From the NCBI RefSeq assembly GCF_901933205.1, contig NC_044573.1:34196993-34260992 (forward strand): DNA of 64,000 nt, given 5' to 3'. This document shows positions 48,866-62,560 of the stretch, one piece after another. Source of the stretch: Camarhynchus parvulus. Lineage: Eukaryota; Chordata; Aves; Passeriformes; Thraupidae. A model generated the notes under the pieces. That model ran no database searches. It was not told where the DNA came from and saw only the letters and a program-made list of their open reading frames with translations. Every line of letters starts with the position of its first letter. Within the stretch, counting starts at the first letter, position 1. A program made the position numbers and the translations under genes.

Positions 48866-51800
48866 TGAACAATGAAGTAGTTTAGGATGCAGTACTCACT
48901 TTGGCAGAATGAAAAAAAATCTTCATATAGAGCAGATATGTTAGAATTTATCCTGGCTTTGCTCAAAGGGGAAATTCATCCTCTTTTATTCTGAATGGAT
49001 TATAATTAAGAAAAGCATCAGAGACAAATTATTCAAGGTTAGAAATTTAAAAGAGCTTTAAGAATACATCCACTCATTCCAGATATATTAATGGTTACTT
49101 AGGCTGGAGTTACAACAAGTGGAATTCATAGCTTAATTATAAAATAATGGACAAAAAAAAACCTGCTTAGGTAAGCATGTGTTTCCATTAGGGAAGAAAA
49201 ATCATTACAGAAAACAATATTAAAAGTTAATGTTGCAAATCTCATTGTCTGTATAACTTCATTAATGCTGGATAACTACTGTATAATTAGCATGATGTTC
49301 CTCGTAGAAATCTGTTTAAAAATGTTGAAATTAAGTCCACCTGCTTAGTCTGTAGTTACCTTAAAAAAAACTCCAAAGATCAGAGTGTCTTTCAGTGCTG
49401 TAAGACACTGGTTTTCCTCTCACAGCCTTAAGGAATTCACTTTGCTGGGAATCCAACAGCCTTTGACATAATTTGACAAACACAGAAAGCAAAAAACTCC
49501 AGATGACTGGTTCTCATTCATATATTCAATGAATCATACTTAAATTGCAGGGAAAAGCTGGGACAGGACAACTCAGAAGCAGAGTTGCTCATTTTCCTCT
49601 TCTCCCGCACAAGCCTTCACCAACTGTAGTGCAAGACATGCTCTGGAGACCGGGGCCCTCTGTAGTGAGGACTCCTGCCTCATGCACCCCCCCAGGTCAC
49701 TCCAGAAGCCGAGAGGGACCCGGCCTTTCAACTTGAATTACCTTGGGGGCTCTGCCTTCCAAAACCAGTTTCCAAACCACAGTTTTCATTTAAGCAGAAC
49801 TGAGCCTATTTTGCCCAGGCTAGGGACAGTCTGACTGTGGGTACATTCGTATGGCCAGGGGCAGGCTGAGGTGAGCACAGCTTTGTGTGCTCAGCCTTAG
49901 CCCACATCCACACAGACACCCAAGGCTGTGCCTGCTGTGCAGGAGCCCATACCCCACCTCCCAGATGGATGGTGGCCAGCTTAGGCCAAGGGCTGTGCTC
50001 ACCACGAGTACATGGCTTCCCCTTCACAGCTGAGCAGCATCCAGCTGGCCTGGAGCACGAGCACAGAGAGATGATGCTCACCTGCAAAACACCGTGGTAA
50101 AATATACCAGTAAAATATTATATTCACTTTGAAAACACATTATCCCAAGAGGGATAAAATATACACCAGTTTAAAGAAAAAGCCAGGAAAATCTGATCTT
50201 CAGGTTGTAAGATATTTAACCTTTTTCATTTTCGAGTGTTGAGCATCCCACATACTCTCAGTGACAATAATAGCAGTAACAATAATAAGAGAAAATCAAA
50301 ACCTGAAACAAAAGGCAGAGCTGAACTCAAAATACTAAGGAGATATTCTGAAAATTATGCACCTACAAGGCACAATTTAAGAAATCATACTTAACCAGTG
50401 GAAATAGAAAAAGGGAGGAAAATCTTATAAAAAAAAAAAGGAAAAACTATTCAGAAGAGTCTTTTGTTGCTGAAACTACAAAAGCAAATGATGAATCAGA
50501 TTGTGGCATGTCATTAGAAGGAAATGTCTCTTCCCAATGAAAATGGCTTTCATAAAACTCAAAAATACAATTTTCATGCTGTATTTAATGGATATCTCAC
50601 TTCTTAGGGGAAAAACATGCACAAAAAATACATTTCAAGAGTCAGTATAAAGCCTTTTGATAAAGTAACTACTTCAAACAAGCAAAAAGCTTGTGGACAT
50701 GTTCATAACAGACAATATTCAGACAATATTGCAACAATAATAGAATATGGTTGTTTAATAGATGCACACTACCACTGCTTCCCTTTTTTACACTGCCCAA
50801 GAGATACTTTATTATAACAAATCCAGCCAAGTCGAAATGGGAAGATACTGCTAACATATATGTGCAATTCTCTGACCGTACTCCCACAGGAAGTATATTG
50901 CTGCATGTCCTTACAGACCAGTCTCTCAGTTAGCATAAAAATTTGTCACCACCTTGATCTCAAAAGAATGAGCCCAGATTATACACAAGAAGGATTTGGA
51001 CCCTTATTTATTGTGGATTTCTGTCTCTTTTAGTGCTTCATTATTATCTGCATGGATGAGCAGATTAACTGGGTATCTCTTTCTGGGAGGATAAATATAC
51101 TTGTCTGTGATATCTAGGAGGAAGGGTGGATGTTTTTCTGGATGCCTGCTCCCAGAGACTAAATTGGTTTATGGAGGAGTCTTCTGGTTCTCATTTAGGG
51201 GACAGTTAACTTTCGGGTCATATTGACGGTGTTTTGGGAAGAGTTTGGCTTCTGGAAGTAGATCTTGACATAACAGACAGGGAACAGAAGGAAAAAAAAA
51301 AAAGAAGAAATAGATTACAGAGTGTTAGTTCACTCCCAAATTAGGGCTAGGTATCTGGGGTTTCCAGGCAGGGGCAGCCACAATTCGAGCTGCTCACAAA
51401 AGGCCATGGCTGAGCTCTCCTTCACTGCTCACTGGGGTGAAAGGGTGACCTGAGTCTGATGTGCACTGAATGCTTGATGACTCCATCCCCAGCCACCCAG
51501 GGCATTGAAGAAAGTCAAGCGCATGTCACTCTGAGCTTATCCCTGCTTTCATGGAAAAAATGTGTCCTAGGGGATAGGGGATGCTCATCCCCTGCTACAA
51601 CAGCACACACTTATGTGTTTATGTCAGTGCATTGGTACCAGATGGGGCTCTCACTCCATTCACTCTCTGCTTCATCCATATTCTTCAAGGATATTCAGCA
51701 TTGGGTAAGGCACTGAAATATTTCAGGATCTGTGTCACTGTTGGGGTCAAGATGGCTCCAGGTGAACCTTACACTGATGTAAAATAGCTTGGAGGACGTT

Positions 51801-53057
51801 AGCTCTGAGTGTGAGGACAGCAACCAGCTCTTCTCTCCCTTGGTTTAACTTCTTTAAAGAAGTTGATTTGCATGCACCCATCACATGTGAATGTAAATCT
51901 TTGCACTCATCTCCGAAATGTCTGAAAGTGGCCCTTTGTGGGAGCCGCTCACTGGATAACTCATCTGATCTGTTATAACCATATTTCATGTGTTATAACA
52001 AACACAAAAATAATGCTGATGTCCCGCCTGTCTGTACAAGAAAAGCTAGGAAGATGCAAAATAGAAACTGAATTAGATTCCTCCAAGAGGAGTGCTAGTG
52101 ATCAGCCAAATAGGGACTAATTACAGGCAAACCAGAAAGCCCACATGTGACCCCAGGAATACACCAGACCTAGTGGCAAAGGAAAGTTCTATCAAGATTT
52201 CTAAGAACATATCATTTCTCAAGAAGAAAGAAAAAAAGTCAATACCACAGTTTTAATTGAAAGCACTGATAGAAAATCTACTGTGAGAAGAAACAAATAA
52301 ACATATAGCACAAAAGCCAAAGGTTGGACAAGGTAGATTACTGGTCTTCCCTTTCCAAACTAGATTGTTTTCTACATTCCTTTAAACATGAAGCTGCAAA
52401 CTATTTTGCCAAAACCAAACTTTGAAAAAGATCACAGTTGAATGTGTTGGGTTTGTTGACACTAATGCAATATCTGATTTTCAATATAACCTCTTGATAT
52501 GGGCTGTAAAGTGGAAAAATAATAACAAACATGTTAGTTTCTTATGTACAGGAAAAATGCATTTCTTACACTATTTTGCTACAATCATTCTCTGTTAGAA
52601 AATTACATATAACAAAACTTGGGAAGAGTTTTGAGTTCATTTCCCAAATGACAAAGAAGTCATTTTAAGGTTGGATCAATTACTTTCTTTAAAAACAAGA
52701 CTTTCTAATAGTTCAGCTTCTATGAAAAAACACAGTTGTCAATCTAACCTAGTTTCCGATAAAAACAAGCAAGCAGATTAACAGCACTGAAGAGATTTCT
52801 CTCATGAATGAAACATTGTATGTGTTTCAGGTACACCACTCCTCAAAAATCCCTGCATTATGAACTTTAATCCTTGTCCTGAAAGTTAGGTACACTTAGG
52901 AAGGAAAGTCTTCCTGAACTGCTATGACAATATGCTAAACACTGCATTACAAGACCTAAAAGATTGAGGTTGGGTTTTGTTGCAGAGGTAACATTAACAT
53001 TCTTAATTAATAAGAAAAAACCAAGAATTTATCACTTTAAAAAAATGTTGCAGTATA
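48866..53057. other. Unique non-coding stretch
   Basis: No exon, RNA gene or element is recognised. 49.55-50.10 kb is moderately GC-rich, with short overlapping chance frames on both strands. 50.1-50.7 kb is A-rich. Confidence 0.5.
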
Positions 53058-53081
53058 AAGAATTATTTATGAATAGAAATA

Positions 53082-53131
53082 ATGGATTATATATATATAA
53101 AGAATTATATCCCATTATAAATATAATCCAT
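53082..53131. repeat. AT-rich imperfect hairpin
   Basis: ATGGATTATAT at 53082-53092 is perfectly complementary to ATATAATCCAT at 53121-53131, with a 28-base loop that is itself AT-rich. The word AAAGAATTAT also occurs twice (about 53057 and 53098). It is probably local slippage and inversion-type sequence rather than a structured RNA. Confidence 0.7.
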
Positions 53132-53282
53132 GGAGTCTGGTGTATCATATTTGTCAACAAAGATTTGAGACCATTACTGTTAGTATCCATGTGTACCATT
53201 GCATGCAAGTGAGTTCTGAAAAAGCAATGCATCCATGTTTTCTGTATATTCTCTATACATATGCATCTGTGTTTAGACAGGC

Positions 53283-53313
<31 letters not shown>
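53283..53313. repeat. Compound AT/GT dinucleotide microsatellite
   Basis: (AT)6 is followed directly by about nine GT units. It is a standard dinucleotide repeat, probably length-variable between individuals. Confidence 0.95.
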
Positions 53314-55800
53314 CTTACAGACATCTCTACACCGAAAAAAGGAAAGGAATGTACCAAAATAGTGAGAAATATATCTGAAAAAAACAAATAGCCAGGACAT
53401 ATGTTTCCCACTTGAACAACCTGGAGAGCAATGGAGAAATTGGGTTTCTTGTCAGGTTTCTGTTCTGGTTTGCCTCCAGAGGACAGGATGGACACCTCTC
53501 CCCTCTTACTCCACCAGGTGCTGGCAGAGATTGCACATCTCCTGTCACTAGGTCCCTTATGCTGAGGCACCACAACAGGGTGACAGCAATCCTCTCTATC
53601 TTGTCTTGGGCACATCTGTGGAGACAGAGAGCAGTGCTGAAAGCCACAAAAATAGGCCATGCTATATAAAAGAGCTTTTTTGGTGTATATGCTTCTAAAC
53701 TTCAGCTTGAATATCAGTCTTACAGCTGCAAAACTGTCTCAGGCCTTTCTAGGGTTAGAAATGAATCCTGAGTGTCTTTGATATTATCCCCTTCCCCTCA
53801 TAGGAAATATCTTATTCCTTTTCTTGAGACCTACAGATTATGCAACTCTTACATAAATGGAATTTGACAGTTTTCCAGGACTCTTGCTTGGTCTTCTGAC
53901 ACTAGGACTACTACATCTTTAGGGAAAATACAGGCATTTGCTCAGGAAAGGAAATAAATGTGTGGAAGGTTAGACTGCAACAAAGAGGGAAAAAGACATC
54001 AATTTGAACCTGCTCAAAAGTTTGGGCGTTGAATGAAGTTTCTGGAGAAGACAGTAGCAGGCAGATAAACTTCTTGAAACCACTATATTAACATTTCCAA
54101 TTGAAAAGGTCTCACCCACTTGACTTCCTCGTGACAGATGAAATCACATAGCACAGACATTAGAAAAAATGTGTGGAAATGTGTATCAATCAAAAACCAG
54201 TGGAAATTTTCCAGCCTTTTGTCTTTCTCTGTTACAGCAAGAGACAACAGAGAAATGAGGCAATCGATCATAGCTTGTACACTCAGTGTCCTAAGGCTTG
54301 CAGGATGCTCTGTAATTTGTGATTTGACCTCTTGGTACCTTTCTCTTGCTGAGGTTCTCACTGAAAAAAATTATGTGCCAATGAAGAGTGACACAAGATT
54401 TATCTTGTTTGACTGGCTAGGTCACAACAACAGTTTGGGTTATTCTATAGCCATGTGTGATGGCTGGGAAAGATATAGTGAGGCTCTGTGGAATTGCTTC
54501 CTACAAGCATCACCAGGAAAGCCACAAAACACACCTAAGTCTATCAGATGGAGGATCAGGTGATCCATAATGCAGCAACAAGCACAACAGCATCAATATC
54601 TTGGATTAAAGGAAGCAAAAACCAATCTGAATTAACAGTGGGTAGCACCCTGCACTGCAATTGTGTCTACTGCTCTGTTCCAGTACATGCTACAAGACTC
54701 ATGCCATAATTTCCATGCCACTGCACTTGGCTGACAGAAAAGGAATGGTTAAATTCGGCAACCGGAACGGACTGGCCTTGGGTCTGGCTAGTCCTCAGTT
54801 CCTCAGTGAGTATGCTAAGCTCCCTGGCTGGCGCTGGTTTGGCCTGCAAAGTGCTGCAATGTCCTCTGGGAGATGAACCAAGGTGCTCACTGCTGGCCTA
54901 GGATCAAGAGTTGGGAGTACATGTTTGTGCACCTGTTCATTCAGCATCCTCTGCACCTGCATCTCCTACTAGTTCATTACTGGTGTTTAATCAACCCTTT
55001 GTTATCCCTGGACAGTATAGGCCAGCAATCCCTTGTGTACCAGCCTCTTGCCAGGGTGACTTAGAGGCATTCGATAGACCTGGGAGCTCTCTGATAACAA
55101 TAACCTTCATGTTGTTGTGTAAGCCTGAGACGTAGATTGCAGGAGATATTTGCTTACACACTAGGAAGGCAGCAGTGGGAATCACAGAGGGATAATGTGC
55201 TCTTCTTATCTGGCACCTTTGCTCTTCCTGGCAGCCAGGTCATATATTTATTTGCTGGGTACAATTGTATATAATGATTCCTGCCACATCCAGCAGCTGA
55301 TGCACTGCCCTCACGCACACAGACACTCACCTCACTCACTGCTCTGCTATTTACTTCTGATTTATGGTCCACTGGCAATCCACATGGAATGGGATTGAAA
55401 ATGTTGCATTGAGTGAATTAATTATATACCACTAGATTTATAGGCCACATACTGTATTTAAAAATAATTGAACTGTGAAATTATTAAGTTAATTGACAAT
55501 CTCTGTAAGTTGAGGGTTAGGTAATTACAAATGGCAATTATGGAAGAACAAAAGTATATTAAGCAGCACTGGCAAGAAAAATTTCTGGCACTTCAGAGGT
55601 CTGTTTTTAACTTCAGGATGTATGAGCTCTCATCAAACCAATGAATCCAAACAAGGTATGAATCTTCAAGAAAGAAGAATTAAAATAGCATCAAATGTAT
55701 TAGGAAAACATACTAATTTCTGAGAAAGCAATACTGAAAATCAGGCTAATAATGAAATCAAACTAAATAAGAAATATTGGGGAAATAGGCAAAAGTGGGA
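53314..55800. other. Unique non-coding stretch
   Basis: No exon, RNA gene or element is recognised. Chance frames reach 141 codons (54138-54563, plus strand) and have no domain resemblance. Confidence 0.5.
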
Positions 55801-55838
55801 AATTGCAAATACTAAAGAAAATTGCAAATATTAAAGAA
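55801..55838 (+). repeat. 19-bp tandem duplication
   Basis: AATTGCAAATACTAAAGAA at 55801-55819 is followed at once by AATTGCAAATATTAAAGAA at 55820-55838; they differ by one C/T transition. ATTGCAAAT (octamer-like, POU-type) occurs in both copies, but this is common in AT-rich DNA. Confidence 0.9.
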
Positions 55839-58800
55839 AATACTTGTGTTAAAATAGTTGTATGACAAATGACAAATATGGAGACATATATGGGCAAATA
55901 GTGCATCATTTTTAGAAAGAGGTTTTAATAATACAGGATGGGTCAAAGAAGGTAATTTGTACCATTACAGTGGTCTGTAATGAAATCCATTATTCTGGTC
56001 ACTGTAAGAAGAAAAATTACAATAGCATTTTAAACAGAAAAAAACAATTAGAAAAGCTCAGATGATCTTAAACTGAAATGAAGGACTGAGTACTGGAGTC
56101 ACAAATATACTCTGCTAAAAAAGTGAATACAGGGCCAATATTGCCACCGACCTAAGTGTTTTCTTCTCCTTTGTATTTCACCACATAAAATTGGTGACAT
56201 TTCTGACTCTCAGACACCTTTAGTCTGCAGTGAAAGATATGCAGGAAGTCTCCTAAATGTCAACTCAAAAAACCCCTAGGTAATTACACTTCCTTGAGAA
56301 GACAAAACCTGGGTCATTGTTGAGACGCTCTAACATTTTAGAGGCACAGAAAAGGGAATATATGGAAAAATTTTACCAGGACATGCTTTAGACAAAGTGT
56401 GTGTATTCAATAATGTCAACAACAGGCTCCCCATCTGCTTCAGGAGGAAGAAGAGATTAATAAAATAAACTTTTACCTAGACAAAGTTAATCCCCAGTTC
56501 CCACTCCTGTTACTGTGGAGAGGCAGATTGCAACAGGGTCCATGGGGTTCTCCAGCCTCTTGCCCCAGCACCCTGTGCTGGTGGTGATATCTCAGGGACA
56601 TGGCAAGGTCACAGCTGTCCTTCTGACCCTGCTCTTCCAACCTCTTTCTCCCAGTGTCCATTCATCACTTGGCCCAGTGCTGATGGCCCCCCACCTCCTG
56701 ATAAATCTCCTCATCTTATACCAGCATTAAGTTTATTAACTACAGAAATAATTCCAGTGTAGTATAGATTTCCATTCAAATTACCTCAAGTTTCATTCAT
56801 CACTTCCAAAAAAATTTCTGGTTTCTTTTCATGTTTACATTGATTTTATACAGTTTTGCAACATCAATAGTGGGTGTATACTGCATGCCATATGATAGAT
56901 AACCTCTTATGTTTATTTTATATTTAAATTATCAAAAGGCTTTATCTATAATGATATCATAATATCATGATATAATGATATATATAATAATGATTTACCA
57001 TCTTCTTTTCAGGCTCAAAATATCTTCTGCCTGAGTTGTATTGACAGCTTGTGTGATAATCAAAGCTTTTTCCCTAAGAAAAACATTTTCAAGGATAGTT
57101 TCTTAATAGCCTGTTTAAACCTCATTTATCCTGTCAAGTAATTATTCACAGAACTAGCACCATGAAGTCAATGTGACATGATCAAGGGGAGAAATGATGT
57201 TCACTTCTGGGCCACATCTCCCTAGTGATTTGGAAAAGCCTGATATGTGGAGCCCCTTCTTTGCTTACCAGGTTCAGCAGGAGCAGAAGGGCTTCAGCAG
57301 CATCAGAGGCACTCAGTGTATCCCAGGATCAGCCCTCCAAGTTCAAGGAGGAGTCAGGTATCTCTTGATGTACCCGAAACGTGTTCTTTAACACTTCCTT
57401 AAAACAAAATCCTAAAAGTGCAGTAGACTGTGAAAAAACCTGTCACAAACAGTAAGCCATATAGAATAGTGTAATTTGACTAGTCATGGGGGAAAAAAAC
57501 CCACACCTAACAAGAGAAACCTACCCTAACTTCAGAAACCTACTGTGCAGCCTGTGAATTGTCTGTCCAGTTCCTTGGCATGGTGTTATTAAAAACAAAA
57601 ACCAGGAGAAATTTTCTCATAACCATTTGCACAGTTTTTATGGTATCATTAGAATATACCTTTGGAGCAGAAATCTCACTGTGAAAGTGGACAGCATTAT
57701 TTTCTGATAATTTTTCTATTATTTTCATCTGCTGTGCATTTTTTACCGTATATTATGCATGTTTGGTTTCCCCACTGGTGCATAACAATGGTAATCGCTG
57801 ATCTGTACAGTACAACCAGCAGCCCGTGCAAAATTCATAGAAGCACTTTTTGGTGTGCATTGAAGGATGAATGGAGGCATCACAGATGTTTAAATGTGAT
57901 TTATCTTCATTTTATCTCTTAAAGAAACTCAAAACACCCCCTCTGTCTAGCATGATAATTTGTTTAGTGTAATGTGCATTTGGTAATGATAACAAGGGAG
58001 ACATGTTTAACCTAAGGTACTGCACACTGCACTCAAAAGAATTGGCTCTTTAAAGTGTGCTTGTATAAACTGAGAATTTAAACTCTCAGTCCATGTGAAC
58101 AGCTCCTCTGATATTGTGTTTGTATTAGAGGAAAACTTTTAGGACATCCCTAGGAAACTAATCCCCAAGAGGCCTGAAATTCAGAGGAGGCTAATATGTC
58201 TGTACCTTTGATCCACTCTTCACACAGCAAAGCCAGACAGGATTATGACAAAGCCTTTAACAAAAATACTTGGGGAATTTTAAACCCAGAAGTATCTGCA
58301 ATGTTAGAATCCAGGATCCTTTTCATTAGGTCTTCTTATGTAATATTTCTGACTTATACACATGCAAATCAGTTTGCAGGGATTGCAGGGGTAAATGCCA
58401 CTAAAAGCCTCTGTGCAGTCTTCATGTTCTGCCATGTAGCAGACACTGCTGAAGTATGTCAAAGGGTTAATTTAAGGAAAAGCAGCATGTTTTCACTGCC
58501 TTACCTTTGTCTGTCTCCCTAAAATTACTAAATATATTGTAAGTTTAAAATTTTAACCAGTGATTTGTTCATATACTGCTTACCTTCATTTTTCAAGGCA
58601 AGAGAACTTACGTATAAAAAAAGTCTTGAAAAATCTCTCTGAATTAAGTTCCTTTGTAAAAATTTGATTCAATCACACAGCACTACAATAAAATGAATAA
58701 TTTGCTGTTTATTGACAGGCAGCTCAGCATCTGCACAATAGTATCAAAGTCATACTTATGGAAGAGCAGGATAGTTCAGCAGAGCAACTCACCCCTGGTA

Positions 58801-60640
58801 AGATTAGAAACACCGCTAATTTCCAGAGCTATGTTTTGACTAGCAGCAGTACAAGAATGTTGGAAAAAAAAATCTTGTCTTTCCAGTGAGAGAGACCACT
58901 ATGTCATTTGATTGCATTTGAAGAGGTTTTAAAGGACAGGTTTTGTTCTGAGTAGGTGATGACAGTACTGCAGAATTTCACAAGATGACTGTGGTAAATG
59001 CAGCAGCAAAGGCAAAGACTGCTTAATAGACAAGGAACCTCAGCACCTATTATTACTATTCTTCCAAGAAATAGGATTTCCTTAAATCAATTTCATATTT
59101 CAAGGGGTTTTAGTCAGCATTCAAAAAAAATTGTATTTAGAACTTAACTGATCAAAATCTACAGACACAGCCCTGGAGATTCCAGTTAATGTAATGGAAA
59201 TTGGCTGTGAATGTCTAAAGAAATACGTTTGAAGATCTCACTGTCACTACAGAAATGAAAAGTCAAGCCTACTTAGCACTTCAGCTTCATGTCATAATTA
59301 TTTTTTCTTGTCCAACTTTAAGTTCCTATGATCTGTCTTTTCTGTAGAGATCAGAAATTTTTTAAACAGTCATCCCTCAAGATGGATATTTCAGGTTCTC
59401 AGAAAAGCCTTCCATATCTCCCGGAAACCATGTCATTCAGGTAGCCAAGGGAGCCAACCTGATGTCTATTTCACATTTTGCTAGTGACATTCTGCTGTAA
59501 GACCAGTCTCATTTGGAGCCAGCCCTAAGTGATTCTGCTTCTCTGTGCAGGCCAATGGATAACTAAATGCCTGTGAAATAGTACCATAGCATCAAGGTAA
59601 TACTCCTATATTTCCTTTAATAACAGTTTTTGTTTTTCACTGCCACTATACCCCATTAATCCCGCTCTGAGAGCTGAAAAACGAGGTCCCATATATCCGG
59701 ATAATGGGTTGCATGTTTTCAAGGTCTCCTCCACATCCAAGTCTTCCTAACTCTTGAAGAACCAAAGTTCCTGAATTCTTTCTCATCTCATACAATGTTA
59801 TAAAGCACTTTATACCTCAATGAATTCCTAATAAGGGTTGCTCTCCACCTTCCATGGGCCAGCCCTGAGGTCTGCTGAGTAACAGGATACAAAGTCATCT
59901 TTCTCTACACTTGCAAGCTCTAACAGGGAAAAACACATGCACATTAGATCTTACTCTTGTTGGAGTACAAAGTAGAATTTATTTTTCTGAGGTTATAGTA
60001 GACAAACACATATTTCTTCTCAGAAGGAAACAATTCCGTTTTCACCACATAGCTCAAGGCTGTGTTCTGTCTCACTGCCCATCCAACTCAGGACTGAGCC
60101 CAGACTTTTACCCAATGTTGGCCAGGTTGGATGACCTGGATGAGCTATTCTGCTCAAACTCACTTGTAGTCTCCGTTGGGGGACCTTATTTTTAATGGCA
60201 CTGCAGCCCAGCCCTACCCTGCTTTGAAGCTTCCCACCATTCCTGGGGAACTTGAAGGACTCCTGGAGCAATGATGCTAGAAAGCCCTCCCCTTCCATCC
60301 ACAGCTGATCCTTCACTTCATAAATGCCTGCAAAGTAATCTCAGAGTCTGGTGGAAAAGGGGTTTGCAGCAGTCTGGACGCAGATGTGGCATCCAATGTG
60401 ATGTGAGATTTGTCAGAGGCATCTTACTCTTGGAACACCAGCAACTTTTCCTTCATCAGGATGGCTGCACACTCTCTCTTGCAGTCTGCCCTGAAGTTAT
60501 TCAAGGTTTTTGCTTGCCCCTCATCCTTGAATTTTATATGACTAGGAGATTTTTGGTAGCAAGTGTTTGGCCCTTGTTTCTATGAGCATGCCATTCATGT
60601 TTACCTCAGAAAGCCCTGCCTGGACTTGTTTAGAAGAGTA
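55839..60640. other. Unique AT-rich non-coding stretch
   Basis: No exon, RNA gene or element is recognised. 56.93-57.00 kb is an irregular run of ATGATAT-type words (AT-rich low complexity). Confidence 0.5.
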
Positions 60641-60860
60641 AGTAACAAATCAGATAAAACCTGTGTGACAGGGCAAAAGAGAGTAAATCACTTTAAGAGC
60701 ATAAATCAGCCTCCTGCCGCTTGTCCTTCTAGAGGTTAAAGACAAAGTGACAAGCAAAGAGGACAGAGATTAAGGAATAGAGCAGCTAAGCTGTCTTGTA
60801 AGGAGTTTATAATCTTTTGGTAATTAATCACCAATAGTGGGGTCTGATCTGCAAACACCT
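60641..60860. promoter_or_regulatory. Candidate non-coding regulatory element
   Basis: A stretch of balanced composition in AT-rich surroundings. It holds AGATAA (GATA-type) near 60651, ACAAAG (SOX/TCF-like) near 60741 and GGTAATTAATCACC near 60819, whose TAATTA core suits homeodomain factors. Such clusters are seen in conserved enhancers in gene deserts. These short motifs occur by chance, and no alignment is available, so this is a suggestion only. Confidence 0.2.
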
Positions 60861-62434
60861 AAAAAAATTGCTATTCCTTTTTGCCCAAATGGAGCAAAAT
60901 ACAGAAGTGTCTTGGAGCTGTGAAAATGGACAGGGATCTTGAAATATCCCAACATACCAGCTGGGATAATTCAAATGAAAGTTTTTACACAGATAGGTTT
61001 TAGCTTCCAATAATAGGAGATGGGGAACCTGGAGTTTCTTCTGACCCCTTTTTTGTTTGCTTTTTTGTTTAATTATTCCTATTAAAAAATCTTATTATTT
61101 GACACAAGATTACTCAGCATCCATTAATGTACTTTCCTGGCACAGAAATTTGCAGAAGAAAAGTAATGCATTGTGAATAAGAAAGCACTGTTTTTGGGCA
61201 CTCAAGTAGGGCAGGTTACACAGGCATCTCCCAGCCAGAAGTAAAACCTTGCCCTTGATCCTGGCCCATGGCACAGTCATTTTACACTGCTCCATCAACC
61301 TAAAACAGACTTAAAACTTAATTCATCCAACTTCAAAGAAGCACTGCAGGCTTTGCCATTTCAGGTTCCATGTGGCAAGACCCCCAGCTAATGGCAGTGT
61401 GTGCAGACTCCTAGCAGGAGTCTGCAACACACATCACCTGCTCCAAGCATGGGCTGTGCCAGTGCTCTCCAGCATAGCCCTGAGCACACTGATGATCAGA
61501 AGACCAGGTACCATGCCCTTTTGGGTCACCACTGAGGATTGGGCCCCATCATTCTCATTCAGAGTGGCTTACAAGCCAGAACAGAATGTTCTGCTCAGGG
61601 TTGCTCCTGACAGCCCTGCACATCCAGTGTGTGGTAGTCATTGTCACACATGTGATACACTCAGCCCTTTAAAACAATTAATCCACCCAACTGACCCATT
61701 CCTTACATTATTTAAGTTAGTTTTCTAAGCAAATTGTAATTTACTCCAACATTCATCAGCTTTTTAGGATTTCCAGATGTGGCCATTGCTAAAACCCACC
61801 AAAGCCACCACTTCTCCATGAAACATTTGTGTCCCCTGCTGGAAGGACCAGCAAAGCTCCATCTGCGGGGAGTGAAGGCTGCTGCTGCAGGGAAAGGACA
61901 GCTGCACAGAGACAGGAAGCGAGAAGAGGGAGGATTCTTGAGCTTTGTCCACAATCATAAGACTGTACATCAGGCTTTCCCTGGAAATGTTCGAAGGGAG
62001 TTCAAGATGCAGGGCTTTGCCAGGTCAAAATCAACTTCATCTCCTGCACATGGGTGCTCAGCTTAGCTGGTCTCCTGGAAAAGATATGATGCTCTTTCAG
62101 AACAAGCAAACTGCTCTTTAAGATCATACAATACCTGGAGTGTTCTCTTTCTTAGCAACTTTGGTCCTGTGCCAGCAGGACCAGGGTGTCTGTGCTAAAT
62201 GCAGCTCTATGAGCCCTGGATTTCTGTATCTCCTGCTTTTCCTGTGTGTATCAAACCCCACGGTTGCCTTGCCTACTGCGGCATTGTAGGCACACATCCA
62301 TTCATGCTACATTCTAGACAAAGAGAAGAAGGGAAGTGCTCTTTCCAGGCAGGAAGACTGTGTTGTTATAGGATCCCAGGGACAAGGTTTCATGTCAGTT
62401 AAGGACACCCCATTGCTTAATGAGCAAAACAGGG
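60861..62434. other. Unique non-coding stretch
   Basis: No recognised exon or element. 61.36-61.96 kb is moderately GC-rich with chance frames of 80-118 codons on both strands. Confidence 0.5.
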
Positions 62435-62560
62435 ACTGTTGATCGGCCACTAAATAGAGTTAAAGGGACAATTTGCTGTAAGCCAATTAATGATGGACAT
62501 TATTCCATCTAATTAATTTCCAAGGAGGAGCTATGGCTGGGGAAATATAAGAGTCTTTAA
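62435..62560. promoter_or_regulatory. Candidate non-coding regulatory element with paired TAATTA-type sites
   Basis: Contains GCCAATTAATGATGG and, 13 bases later, CTAATTAATTTCC, with TTAATGAGC just upstream. Two closely spaced homeodomain-type cores in a well-mixed sequence are typical of developmental enhancers. No promoter, exon or conservation data support it directly. Confidence 0.25.
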
